Shown: positions 51,718 through 60,598 of the stretch, in pieces | Layout of the letters: every line of letters begins with the position of its first letter | Numbering within the stretch: the stretch's first letter is position 1 | Origin: Nitrospira sp. | GTDB lineage: Bacteria; Nitrospirota; Nitrospiria; Nitrospirales; Nitrospiraceae | NCBI GenBank assembly: GCA_024998625.1 | Contig: JACOEL010000002.1 | Location: forward strand, 124,001 to 188,000 | DNA: 64,000 nucleotides | Reading direction: 5' to 3' | Position numbers and translations under genes: made by a program | Notes under the pieces: model-generated | Told to the model about the DNA's origin: nothing | Seen by the model: only the letters and a program-made list of their open reading frames with translations | Databases searched by the model: none

Positions 51718-52944
51718 CTATTTGGCGATAGTGATGCTCGGCACGCCGGTTCGCGGCACGTCGGTGACGGTCATCTGAAACAGTTGCGAGAGTAATTTGA
51801 ACGCTTCGCGATTCCAGCGCGCCTGGGGTCCCGTGGCATTGACCGCATAATAGCGGCCATGGGATTTCACGGCCAGGGCCGGTTCGTCCGGCGTGTGGTC
51901 GAGGATGAGCAGGTCCATCGTGTGCACAGGGTTCTCGGCCACGGGGGGCGTACGCGGATCCTTTTCCACAGCATACTCGCGGTCTTCGGCCACGGCGTGC
52001 CCCAAAAAATTCAACATCGCGTTAAAGCTTCGTAGCCTGAAATCCCCCTGCAACGGCCACTCTCCTCCGAAATGGCCTGTTCGAATGTCGAAGGAGACAT
52101 CGTTGACCGGACGCTGGTCTGCGGTTTCGTGCAATCGGACCCGTTCTGCAGGCGGAAGCGTGGCGGGATCGTAGTTCGTAATGAGAATGCGTCCGGAGAC
52201 CGGCTTGCGCAAGGTGTAGGTGCGTGTCTCGCTTTGGTACGTGATGAGGTATTGCTGTTCCAGCGCAGCAAAGCCTTCGGCGGTCACGGACTCGGCCGGG
52301 ATGGTCCAGGTGCGCTCGAACGTCAAGGCCTCCGCATAGAGGTGATTGGCATCTTGAATGGCCGACAAGTGCAGGACGACTTTGCGGAACATGTCGTAGC
52401 CGTCTTTGTCGGAGGGACTGTTGCGGTAGGCGACTTCTTCGCCCTGGTGTTTCAGGCGGAGTTCTTTGGCCATGAGCCGCAGGAGGAGATCGATGTCGAC
52501 ACCTTGCCGGAGCAGCAGGTTGAGTTTGCTTTCCTGGAACGGCGCCAGGATGCGCTTGGTGAATTCTTCTCCCTCGATCGGCGTAATGCTGATGGTGGGA
52601 TTTTCGGCGATTGATCCCCCGAATAAGGGAACCAATGTACGGCCGTGTTCTCCGGTGAGGGCCGGTGTGGCGCCCGCGTTGATACGAAAATCGAAGGTGG
52701 CCGCCACGTTGGCGACGCCGGTGAAGTGAATCGGCTCATGATGGTGCGCCCGTGCGATATTGATGAGGAGCTGTTTGGAGATTGCGTCGGTGATGGCCTC
52801 GTCGTAGGCGAGGACGGCGCGATTGAGTGTCGGAGGAGAGAGGCAGCCTGCGAGGCTGAGTACGGCCAGGAGGCCGAGCGGGACGCGAAGCCGACCGGCG
52901 TGAATCGTGCCGCGCACTGGATCTGATCGGCGTTGATGGTTCAT
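51718..52944 (-). CDS. Lipoprotein of unknown function, 408 aa
   Basis: A 408-residue lipoprotein: LGLLAVLSLAGCLSPPTLNR gives a clean lipobox with Cys. The mature part has ISKQLLINIARAHHHEPIHF, DIDLLLRLMAKELRLKHQGE and FRLRSFNAMLNFLGHAVAED but no domain that I can name. An upstream in-frame ATG at 52962 also exists. It follows the RMD1-like gene by 55 bp on the same strand and may be co-transcribed. Confidence 0.7.
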   Translation of the reverse strand: MNHQRRSDPVRGTIHAGRLRVPLGLLAVLSLAGCLSPPTLNRAVLAYDEAITDAISKQLLINIARAHHHEPIHFTGVANVAATFDFRINAGATPALTGEHGRTLVPLFGGSIAENPTISITPIEGEEFTKRILAPFQESKLNLLLRQGVDIDLLLRLMAKELRLKHQGEEVAYRNSPSDKDGYDMFRKVVLHLSAIQDANHLYAEALTFERTWTIPAESVTAEGFAALEQQYLITYQSETRTYTLRKPVSGRILITNYDPATLPPAERVRLHETADQRPVNDVSFDIRTGHFGGEWPLQGDFRLRSFNAMLNFLGHAVAEDREYAVEKDPRTPPVAENPVHTMDLLILDHTPDEPALAVKSHGRYYAVNATGPQARWNREAFKLLSQLFQMTVTDVPRTGVPSITIAK

Positions 52945-52999
52945 CGGCAGGGGTTCTACCATATCGCTTCGATGGAGCCTAGGGCCTGAGCCCCTTCGC

Positions 53000-54118
53000 T
53001 CAGTGGCCGGTGATCGGAAGGAAGGAGATGGCAATCGAAATAGCGATGAGCACGATGATGATCCATTCGAGCACTTCCATCCGTTGAGTCGTGGCCCGGT
53101 CGGCCATTTTCCCGTAAATGCTTTCCAAGGTCTGGAGTTTTCTGATGATGCTGGCATCCCAGGCCTCCAGGTGAAAGCGTTGGGATGCCAATCGATAGAC
53201 ACGGGCCAGGTATTGATCGCCGAGCAGCTTCAACGTGTTGGCCACCCGTTCGAAGAGTACGGCGCTGTCGACCTGCAATTGCCCGATGTGCGTCAATGCG
53301 ACTTCGTGCGAACCGGGCAGCCATGATGTCGGGCCGGACTTTCGCGTGAGCGCGTCATATCCCTGGTCGAGTGCCGTATCCAGTTGCTCATCCAGCGCGC
53401 GCATTTCGAGCAGCTCGACGTTTACAAACTCCAGCACGGCCCGTACGTCATCCATGTCCTGTCCGAACACGAGAGCGGCATTCCAGTCGATCAGGGCGGT
53501 GTCATCCCGGCTGAATGAAATCCGGCAGGACGTCGCTTCATGGATCTCCTGGTCCGAGAGTCTCGTACGTTCGCTTCGAAGCACGTGGGCAAATAACGGA
53601 TCGTAGGGCGCGCCGAAGGTTTGGATGGCCGAGGGGGCGCAGCGTTCAATGGAAAAAATCAGGTAGTCCTCGACCTCCTTCGACGTGGACGGCCGCTCGA
53701 TGGCCGGATGGATGTCGCGCACCAGCTGATCCAAGCGGTGGCGCGATTCCGCCAGCAGCGTCTCATTTTCATAGAGCGATTCGCTCAAGCTCAGCAGACC
53801 TTCAAATGGCCCGTCGATCGGAATGCGGTAGATGACGGTGACCGCGCCGAAGTCGTACAGCATCACTTCCACGGCTTCGCTCGACCGGTAGCCACCGAAA
53901 GCCAGGGAGACGGTCTCCTGTGTCAGTCGTAGCGGCGCCGGGCGGTATTCAAAATAGTGCGGGGCTCGCGCTTTGTGGCGGATGCGCCCGCGTTCTTTGA
54001 TGGCGGTGACGTGCTGTTCCGCCTTATCGAGATTGATCGCCAATCCAATGTCATAGGCGAACAGGGCATAACAGGTCCCCTGTTCGATCGAGAGCGGAGG
54101 AGCATCGAGGGGTGCCAT
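53000..54118 (-). CDS. RMD1/DUF155 family protein
   Basis: A 372-residue protein with GGGAG before ATG 54118. The body has AVTVIYRIPIDGPFEGLLSL and STSKEVEDYLIFSIERCAPS; the C-terminus is MADRATTQRMEVLEWIIIVL followed by a membrane helix, the hallmark of the DUF155 (RMD1/Sif2) family. Eukaryotic relatives anchor mitochondrial ribosomes to the membrane; the bacterial role is not known. It likely anchors something to the inner membrane by its C-terminal tail. Confidence 0.85.
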   Translation of the reverse strand: MAPLDAPPLSIEQGTCYALFAYDIGLAINLDKAEQHVTAIKERGRIRHKARAPHYFEYRPAPLRLTQETVSLAFGGYRSSEAVEVMLYDFGAVTVIYRIPIDGPFEGLLSLSESLYENETLLAESRHRLDQLVRDIHPAIERPSTSKEVEDYLIFSIERCAPSAIQTFGAPYDPLFAHVLRSERTRLSDQEIHEATSCRISFSRDDTALIDWNAALVFGQDMDDVRAVLEFVNVELLEMRALDEQLDTALDQGYDALTRKSGPTSWLPGSHEVALTHIGQLQVDSAVLFERVANTLKLLGDQYLARVYRLASQRFHLEAWDASIIRKLQTLESIYGKMADRATTQRMEVLEWIIIVLIAISIAISFLPITGH

Positions 54119-54342
54119 GGGGGTTCTCCCGGAAGATTCCTGTGATGATGGGCGATGTGTGTGCAGACTGCAAGTGGACTGCGAGGCCGGCCACGCGGCG
54201 GCTGTCGAGAGCAGGGTGGAGATATCAGTCGGACCATCGTACCGGCACAGAATTACAACGAGGTCAGGAGATGATTAAGTTCTTATGAACCATGCGCCGG
54301 CTGGTTGTGTCGAGCAGCCGTACCTGGTATGGGTGGAACCAC

Positions 54343-55026
54343 ATGGCCACGATCAAAGCAGCCATGTTCGATTTCGACGGGGTGTTGTTCGACACCGAGC
54401 CGTTGCATTTCGAGATGTTTCGCCAGGTGCTTCGAATGGAAGGGGTGACGCTTGCTCCGGACCGATACCATGCGCGCTATGTCGGGTTGACGGATCAGGC
54501 TTGCTTCCGCGCGGTCTTGACCGACTCCGGTCGGTCTGCGGTAACGGCCGACACTCTCGACCGACTCGTGCAATGCAAAACCGATCTTATGCAGGAAGCG
54601 TTGCGCAAGGCCTTGCCCGTTCTGTCCGGCGTCAGGGAATTTGTCGCAGCCGTGACGGAGACCTGCCGTACGGCCATTGCATCCGGTGCGTTGCGCCAGG
54701 AGATTGCCTTGTGTTTGGAGTTGGCGGGGATGACGTCGATGTTCGAGCATATCTCGGCGGCGCAGGATGTTCGTCAGGGCAAACCCGATCCGGCCCTGTA
54801 TCTGCATGCGCTCGACGCGCTGAATCGGCGGTCGCCGCTACGAGCCGGCGAATGCGTGGCGTTTGAAGATACGCCGCACGGGATCGAGGCAGCCCGCAAG
54901 GCCGGCATGCGCTGCGTTGGGGTGGCGACGACGTTGCCCGAGAGTCGTCTGGTGCAGGCCGATCTTGTCGTCCCGTCGCTTCACGCATTGCCCCTGAGCC
55001 AGGTGCTCGCTCAGCTCTCGTTCTGA
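54343..55026 (+). CDS. HAD-family phosphatase (beta-phosphoglucomutase-like)
   Basis: A 227-residue HAD hydrolase. Motif I AAMFDFDGVLFDTEPLH has the nucleophile DxD; IASGALRQEI is motif II; the Lys of motif III is in RQGKPDPALY; FEDTPHGIEAARKAGMRCVG is motif IV. The cap domain is inserted after motif I, as in beta-phosphoglucomutase and related sugar-phosphate phosphatases. The substrate is unknown. A 132-bp palindromic element follows. Confidence 0.9.
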   Translation: MATIKAAMFDFDGVLFDTEPLHFEMFRQVLRMEGVTLAPDRYHARYVGLTDQACFRAVLTDSGRSAVTADTLDRLVQCKTDLMQEALRKALPVLSGVREFVAAVTETCRTAIASGALRQEIALCLELAGMTSMFEHISAAQDVRQGKPDPALYLHALDALNRRSPLRAGECVAFEDTPHGIEAARKAGMRCVGVATTLPESRLVQADLVVPSLHALPLSQVLAQLSF

Positions 55027-55032
55027 ATCTAA

Positions 55033-55164
55033 CCCGGACTATTCATGAATGCCTGCTCCGTCGTCCGATCCTCTCGCTCGGCGGGGCTGTTCTCGTTCGC
55101 CCTCCTCGACGGACAGCAAGTACGCCTGCGTCGGCCTCGCGACGGCATTCATGAATAGTCCGGG
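55033..55164. mobile_element. Palindromic MITE, 132 bp
   Basis: The first and last 21 bases are perfect inverted repeats (55033-55053 with 55144-55164), beginning CCCGGACTATTCATGAAT. CTAA lies just outside both ends (55029-55032 and 55165-55168), a 4-base target duplication. The inner 90 bases are GC-rich and non-coding. The TSD type matches the MITE at 36939, but the ends differ, so the two are different families. Confidence 0.7.
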
Positions 55165-55297
55165 CTAACGAATCTCCTCACGGTCGCTGCATTGTTACAC
55201 AACATTTCTATGAGGATGAGGCGCTCGTAACAGACCGGCGGTAGGCTCGATCCGTATCAGCCGTAGCCTTCTCCGGGTGATCATCGGGAGGTTGAGC

Positions 55298-57703
55298 ATG
55301 AGCCGAACGACGACGATCTCCTCGAATTCCCCTCTGCGCCCGGCCGAGCCCCGCCATGTGCTCGAAACGGAGGCAGCGCAATTCCTTGCCGGTCTCCCCG
55401 TTCTGCCGTTCTCCCATAATGACATCACGGCTGGTTCCGAGAGTGAGTTACAGGCGGCGGTCTGCGGCATCTCCGAAGATGTCGATTTGGCGCGCACGAT
55501 TCAGAGTTCCAATTATCTGCACAATATCCGTGAACGGACGGCGGCCGGCGAGAGTCCGAGGATCGTCATCAGGCAGTTGCAGGAATTCCTCGCCTCGCCG
55601 GATGCGACCGTTTGGGAAAATTCGTGGGTGCGGTTTCCCCGTCGGCTCCTGAATCGAACCGCCAATCAACTCTTCGAGGGCGATCTCGCAGCCGACAAGC
55701 GCCATGCCATGGGGCCGCTTCGGGCCGATGCCCATCGGTATCTGCTGACGGAGCAGGACGAGGAGTGGGTCCGCCTTCCGATCAGTTACCTGCTGAAGCT
55801 CACGCTGGCCCAGGTGATCGAAGAAATCGAGTGGGATGCGCCACTGCTCGCGATTGAGGGCCGACGGCTGCTAAATCACTTCCTGAACGACAATAGCTCG
55901 CCCGAAACCTTCTCCTTCTACGTGTCTCCGATGGATCGGGCGCAAGGGATGGGAAGCGGTATCGCGCGGGAAACGGCGGTCCGGTTTCTGTTTACGCATC
56001 TGCTGACGTTGTATGCCAATCGGCAATTCGGTTTGCAGGAGAGCGGACAACAGGTGTTGGTCTATGCGTCACCCCATCCGCCGTTGCGGCAGCGCCGCCT
56101 CAACGGACTGGTGTCTGATGCCTTCTACCGCGAATTGTTCATGAACCCTTGCTTGTCGGGGTGGGAGCGGGGCGAGGAGAAGTCTCAGTACATGGGGCTC
56201 TGTCATGAGGTGCTGTCGCGCAGCCAACTGAATGCCGTCGTCCGGTTGAAGGATGCGGGGATCATCACGCGCAACCTCGTCGTGCTGCCGTCCACCTCGA
56301 ATATCAGTCTGGCCAACAACGGCACACACCTCAGTTTGGGGAGTCGTATTCTGACGCAGGCGCTGCAATCCGGCGGGAAGGCGTTTTCGGCTGCGCATGA
56401 AAAGGTCGTCGGCGACTTGGTGATCAAGATCGTGGAGCATTTTCTGCCGCTGTTTGCCGGCACCTATAGCGCGGCGCCCTACCGCATGAACTTTCGTGAT
56501 TTCCATCCGGAAACGGCCTTGGGTTTCCTGCCGCACGAATTGGACTTTACCCATTTGCGCATGTTGTGGCGCCGGTGGAAAAAGAAGGCTGGTCTCTCGG
56601 TGTTCGGACGCTCCATCACGCCGGTCGGTCCCTTGTGGGTGGATCGTGCCCTCAGCGCGCTCTTTCATTTGCGCGGCGACTTTCTCCCCGATTTCAGGTT
56701 GATCGACTACCTCGTGTCCCTGTTGTCGACCGATCAAAGTCCGGCCCTCAACGGGATCCAGGGGAATGATCTCCGGCTGAAACGCGATCTAGGGCAGCTC
56801 GGGGTCTTCGACGAACGCATGGCCCTCTACCTGTTCTACAAGTTGCGCGCGGAATCGGTGATGGGATTCTCCGGTTTCGAGGGGCGGCAGCACAGTCTGT
56901 TCTGGAATCACCTGGACGATTTCGCCGATGCGGCAAGCCTGCAGGCGCTGGTGACGGCCTTGGCCTTTCGCTATATCGCAACCGGCACCGTGACGCACGA
57001 CGATATCCCGGACGATCCGTTCACCGAAAGTGAGCGGCGACAGTGCATCTTCGCGTCGGCCATCGGCGTCGGGACGGTGAATGTGCGCGACGGGGGACCG
57101 AACCGGTTCCTGGCGCGCATCTTGAGCAGGACCCAGAAAACCAGAGTCAGCCGGCGGTATGCAGGGCATCTGCGGGTCCGCGTCGATGATTACCGCCTGG
57201 CGCTTCTGGCGACGCTTGAAGAAGATGGTGCCGAATTGATCGAGGCATTTCAGTTTTCTGGGCATCTGGGTCGCCTGCGTCAACGACTGCTCGAACCGGA
57301 GAGCCACAGTACCGCCGGAAAGTTGACCAGGGGCATTTTGGATTCTATCGGTGCGGAAAATCCGATGCAGTTGTCCGGTGAGGAGTTCGCGCAGGCAGCG
57401 GAGGCCTATTACCGCCGTCAGTTACGCACCCAGTATGTTCGAGAGGGACTCGGCTGTGTTCGGGAGGATTTGCAGGCGATCGACGAGGGCGAGTCCGGGT
57501 GCGACAGGCGGTATCGCGGGATTGCGACGGCGGTGATCGGTTCCCGATCAGCCGTGGATGTCCTTGCGGAAGCCGAAGAGGAATTATTGTCCGAGACGGC
57601 GGACGTCCCCACCCTGCGCCGCTGTCTGGCCCTCTGTCTCCTCACGATTACCCGGGCCGGGGCGGCATCCCTTAGCCGGGATGGCCGGTCGCTGGCCTCA
57701 TGA
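55298..57703 (+). CDS. Conserved protein of unknown function, 801 aa (operon gene 1)
   Basis: An 801-residue protein with GGGAGG 6 bases before ATG 55298. I do not recognise the family. It is soluble, without signal peptide or membrane helices, mixed alpha/beta, with segments such as NLVVLPSTSNISLANNGTHL, FFPLFAGTYS-like strand and GNDLRLKRDLGQLGVFDERM. It has no P-loop, radical SAM or Rossmann motif that I can see. It overlaps the next gene by ATGA. As first gene of a four-gene set with a PSD-like and an Lgt-like enzyme, a lipid-linked role is likely by context only. Confidence 0.75.
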   Translation: MSRTTTISSNSPLRPAEPRHVLETEAAQFLAGLPVLPFSHNDITAGSESELQAAVCGISEDVDLARTIQSSNYLHNIRERTAAGESPRIVIRQLQEFLASPDATVWENSWVRFPRRLLNRTANQLFEGDLAADKRHAMGPLRADAHRYLLTEQDEEWVRLPISYLLKLTLAQVIEEIEWDAPLLAIEGRRLLNHFLNDNSSPETFSFYVSPMDRAQGMGSGIARETAVRFLFTHLLTLYANRQFGLQESGQQVLVYASPHPPLRQRRLNGLVSDAFYRELFMNPCLSGWERGEEKSQYMGLCHEVLSRSQLNAVVRLKDAGIITRNLVVLPSTSNISLANNGTHLSLGSRILTQALQSGGKAFSAAHEKVVGDLVIKIVEHFLPLFAGTYSAAPYRMNFRDFHPETALGFLPHELDFTHLRMLWRRWKKKAGLSVFGRSITPVGPLWVDRALSALFHLRGDFLPDFRLIDYLVSLLSTDQSPALNGIQGNDLRLKRDLGQLGVFDERMALYLFYKLRAESVMGFSGFEGRQHSLFWNHLDDFADAASLQALVTALAFRYIATGTVTHDDIPDDPFTESERRQCIFASAIGVGTVNVRDGGPNRFLARILSRTQKTRVSRRYAGHLRVRVDDYRLALLATLEEDGAELIEAFQFSGHLGRLRQRLLEPESHSTAGKLTRGILDSIGAENPMQLSGEEFAQAAEAYYRRQLRTQYVREGLGCVREDLQAIDEGESGCDRRYRGIATAVIGSRSAVDVLAEAEEELLSETADVPTLRRCLALCLLTITRAGAASLSRDGRSLAS

Positions 57704-58728
57704 TCGCGCCGCATCAATACATCGAGCGTGAGACCAGCCTGATCAAGACCGAGCGGTTCTGCGGCGATCGGTGGCTCAATTGGGCGTATCGCGCACTCTG
57801 GGAGGATGCGGGCTGGTTGATGAAGGCCTTAACCTCCCAACGTACGACACAGGTGTTGGGGTTCTTTCACTATGACCGGCCGTTTACCGCCACTCGGGAG
57901 GCGGTTGTGAGGTGCGCCCGGGCGCTGGAGATCGACCTTTCAGAATGCCTGGACCCTCAGGATCGCCTGAATACTCTGCGACGTCTCTTCCAGCGGCGGT
58001 TGCGCTACTGGCAGGTACGCCCGATGGATGAGGATCCGCGGGCCATCGTGTCTCCGGCCGATGCCCGATTGTTGCTCGGGTCGTTTGCCGACGACTCTTC
58101 GCTCTTTCTCAAGGGGAAATTTTTCGACTATGACGAACTGCTCGGCATCGACCGGTCCCGATGGCTGCGCCTGTTTCGGGAGGGGGACTGGGCGATCTGC
58201 AGGCTGACCCCGGATAAATATCATTACAACCACAGCCCGGTATCGGGGCGGGTGCTGGACTGCTATGAAATTTCAGGCCGCTACCATTCCTGCAATCCCG
58301 GCCCGGTTGTGGTGGTAGCCACACCGTACTCGAAGAATAAACGTGTGGTGACGATCATCGATACGGAGGTGCCGGGCGGGTCGCGCGTGGGGCTGGTGGC
58401 CATGATCGAAATCGTGGCGTTGATGATCGGCCACATCGATCAATGCTACTCCGCCGTCGCCTATGACGATCCCCGGCCCATCCAGATCGGGATGATGATA
58501 GAAAGAGGGCGCCCGAAGAGCCTCTATCGTCCGGGAAGCTCCACCGACGTGCTGTTATTTGAGCCGGGCCGGGTGGCGTTCTGCGAAGATCTTGTCCGGA
58601 ATCGGTTTCGTCCCGGGGTGCAGAGTCGGTTTTCTCAAGGGTTTGGCCGGGCGCTCGTCGAGACGGATGTGCGGGTGCGCTCCACGATCGGTTGGAGGCG
58701 CGAAGGATCACCTGATGGCCGTTCATGA
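57700..58728 (+). CDS. Phosphatidylserine decarboxylase-like enzyme (operon gene 2)
   Basis: A 342-residue protein with the PSD features: Asp121 in VSPADARLLLGSF, His175 and His178 in DKYHYNHSPVSGRV, KGKFFDYDELLG, GLVAMIEIVALMIGHI and the self-cleavage region YRPGSSTDVLLFE, where the pyruvoyl group forms at Ser280 or 281. One residue more than the usual LGST spacing separates Ser and the following Phe. The N-terminal 115 residues are unlike classical PSDs. It should remove the carboxyl of a phosphatidylserine-like lipid to give an ethanolamine-type head group, if active. It overlaps both neighbours. Confidence 0.85.
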   Translation: MIAPHQYIERETSLIKTERFCGDRWLNWAYRALWEDAGWLMKALTSQRTTQVLGFFHYDRPFTATREAVVRCARALEIDLSECLDPQDRLNTLRRLFQRRLRYWQVRPMDEDPRAIVSPADARLLLGSFADDSSLFLKGKFFDYDELLGIDRSRWLRLFREGDWAICRLTPDKYHYNHSPVSGRVLDCYEISGRYHSCNPGPVVVVATPYSKNKRVVTIIDTEVPGGSRVGLVAMIEIVALMIGHIDQCYSAVAYDDPRPIQIGMMIERGRPKSLYRPGSSTDVLLFEPGRVAFCEDLVRNRFRPGVQSRFSQGFGRALVETDVRVRSTIGWRREGSPDGRS

Positions 58729-59770
58729 TGTTGCTGCCGCTCTGCTGATCCTGATGTATACGGCCCTGTTCCGGTGGGCCTTTCGTGTCTTGCCGCGCGA
58801 AGGGTGGCAGGTGCTTGCGACGGTGCCGCAGGCGCGACGTCCGGACGGACGGTGGATGGGCCTCAATCTGACTTATTACGGAGCGTTCACGGCCAGTGCC
58901 GTCGTGGTGGCCGTGGCCCTGGCCATCGTGCTCCTGGGGAGTGTGGCGGTGCCGCTCGACGCCATTCTGTTGCTGTCCGTGACGCTGTTGGGCGCCTGTG
59001 TGCCGGCGGCCAAAATTCTGGCCCGGCTGATCGAGGGAAAGGCCAATACCTTCACGATCGGCGGCGCGTCCATGTTCGGCTTATTTCTTGCGCCGTGGAT
59101 TGTGACGGCGCTGAATGCCGCATTCCCGGCGAGGGAGGACAACGTATTGCCGGTGACCGCCGTGCTGGCGACGGTCGCCATCGCGTATGCGTTCGGGGAA
59201 GGGACGGGCCGTCTGGCTTGCCTGAGCTTCGGCTGTTGTTATGGCGCTCCGCTGAACCGGAGTCATCCGTGGATTGCCGGATTGTTTGTGCATCACCACA
59301 CGACGTTTACGGGCGAGACCAGGAAGGCCGCCTATGAAAGCGGCTTGGAGTCGGTGCCGCTGGTTCCCGTTCAAGCGATGACGGCGGTGGTTTCGGTCGC
59401 TACGGGTATGGCCGGTCTCTGGTTGTTCTTTCATGGTCGGATGGCGGCGGCATTCTTGTTCACCGTCGTGGTCACGCAGATCTGGCGGGTTGGATCGGAA
59501 TGTTTGCGCGCCGATTATCGTGGCGGCAGCAGGATGTCGTGGTACCAGGCCCTGTCGCTCGCCGGGATAGCGTATGCTGCGTTCCTGGCTTTCTGGCTGG
59601 CGGACGTGCCGTCGGTGCCACCGGACGTGCTGCGTGGGATCCGACTCCTATGGCAACCCGGCGTGATTTTGTGCCTGCAAGGTCTGTGGCTCGGTATGTT
59701 TTTTTTCACCGGCCGAAGTCGAGTCACCACGGCAACACTGTCGATGTATGTCGTGAAGGATCAGGTTTGA
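58715..59770 (+). CDS. Lgt-like integral membrane protein (operon gene 3)
   Basis: A 351-residue protein with about nine membrane helices. GEGTGRLACLSFGCCYGAPL corresponds to the Lgt signature G-R-x-G-N-F-x-N-x-E-x-x-G, with Cys in place of several polar residues, as seen in Lgt-like proteins that are not certain to be lipoprotein diacylglyceryl transferases. FGLFLAPWIVT and VPLVPVQAMTAV are other conserved parts. It likely transfers a lipid group to a protein or another lipid in the membrane. It overlaps the PSD-like gene by 14 bases and the TPR gene by 4 (TTGA). Confidence 0.7.
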   Translation: MAVHDVAAALLILMYTALFRWAFRVLPREGWQVLATVPQARRPDGRWMGLNLTYYGAFTASAVVVAVALAIVLLGSVAVPLDAILLLSVTLLGACVPAAKILARLIEGKANTFTIGGASMFGLFLAPWIVTALNAAFPAREDNVLPVTAVLATVAIAYAFGEGTGRLACLSFGCCYGAPLNRSHPWIAGLFVHHHTTFTGETRKAAYESGLESVPLVPVQAMTAVVSVATGMAGLWLFFHGRMAAAFLFTVVVTQIWRVGSECLRADYRGGSRMSWYQALSLAGIAYAAFLAFWLADVPSVPPDVLRGIRLLWQPGVILCLQGLWLGMFFFTGRSRVTTATLSMYVVKDQV

Positions 59771-60501
59771 TTGCCCGGCGACCGTACGGATATCGTCTGA
59801 TTGCCGTCCTCGGTCTCGCCTGCCTGTCGTTGATTGCTCCCGCGCGAGCGGAGCACGAATCCCTACCGCCGGACTATCCCGACTCACTGGAGCGTGAGCT
59901 GGCCGCCCTGCAAGCGAAGATTGCCACACAGGGTGTCAGGCTCGACCGGCTGCTCGCAGGGGCCGAGCTGTACCTGGACATTGCCGATGACCTGTTCGAG
60001 GACGACGCGCAGAAGCGTCTGGCCTATGAGGCGGCGGCGGAGATGGCGAAGCGCGCCGTACAGATGGAGGAACGGAACGCCCAGGCCCATTTTCTGTATG
60101 CTGCAGCTCGCGGAAGCGCGGAGCGATTGAAGGGCATCGCCAATGCCGGGCTGGTGTTGGGGGAAATCAAGCAGCATGTCCGTCGGGCGATCGAGCTCGA
60201 TCCGGGCCATGCGCAGGCGCTGCAAATGATGGGAGGCCTCTATGCGGAGTTGCCCTGGCTGTTGGGCGGGAGCGAGAAAGAGGCCGAATCGTATCTGCGG
60301 CGCGCGATTGCGGCGGACGGACGTTATACCAATGCCCATCTCATCCTGGCCCGACTCCTCCTCAAACAGGGCCGATCCGGCGAAGCGCGCGCGCATCTCG
60401 ACGCCGTACTTCATATCGAGCATCCACATTATCCCTATGCCTGGAGGCGCAGATTCCGTCCGGAAGCGGAACGATTGCTGAAGGCGCTTCCCGCTTCCTG
60501 A
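59767..60501 (+). CDS. Secreted TPR protein (operon gene 4)
   Basis: A 244-residue protein starting at TTG 59767 with AAGGA upstream, inside the stop of the Lgt-like gene. A signal peptide (LIAVLGLACLSLIAPARA) is followed by TPR-like helices: RLAYEAAAEMAKRAVQMEER, HVRRAIELDPGHAQALQMMG, YTNAHLILARLLLKQGRSGE. The segment AELPWLLGGSEKEAESYLRR resembles TPR proteins of the RRGDR/TrbC-like kind. It probably holds the periplasmic side of the complex together. Confidence 0.75.
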   Translation: MIARRPYGYRLIAVLGLACLSLIAPARAEHESLPPDYPDSLERELAALQAKIATQGVRLDRLLAGAELYLDIADDLFEDDAQKRLAYEAAAEMAKRAVQMEERNAQAHFLYAAARGSAERLKGIANAGLVLGEIKQHVRRAIELDPGHAQALQMMGGLYAELPWLLGGSEKEAESYLRRAIAADGRYTNAHLILARLLLKQGRSGEARAHLDAVLHIEHPHYPYAWRRRFRPEAERLLKALPAS

Positions 60502-60598
60502 TCGATCCCTCGGCAGTCGAAGACCGAACGGCCGGTTGGCACCGGCTTCCTCGACGAGTGCCTGTGCCGAATGCTTGGCCCATAAACCGCCGGTCGGG

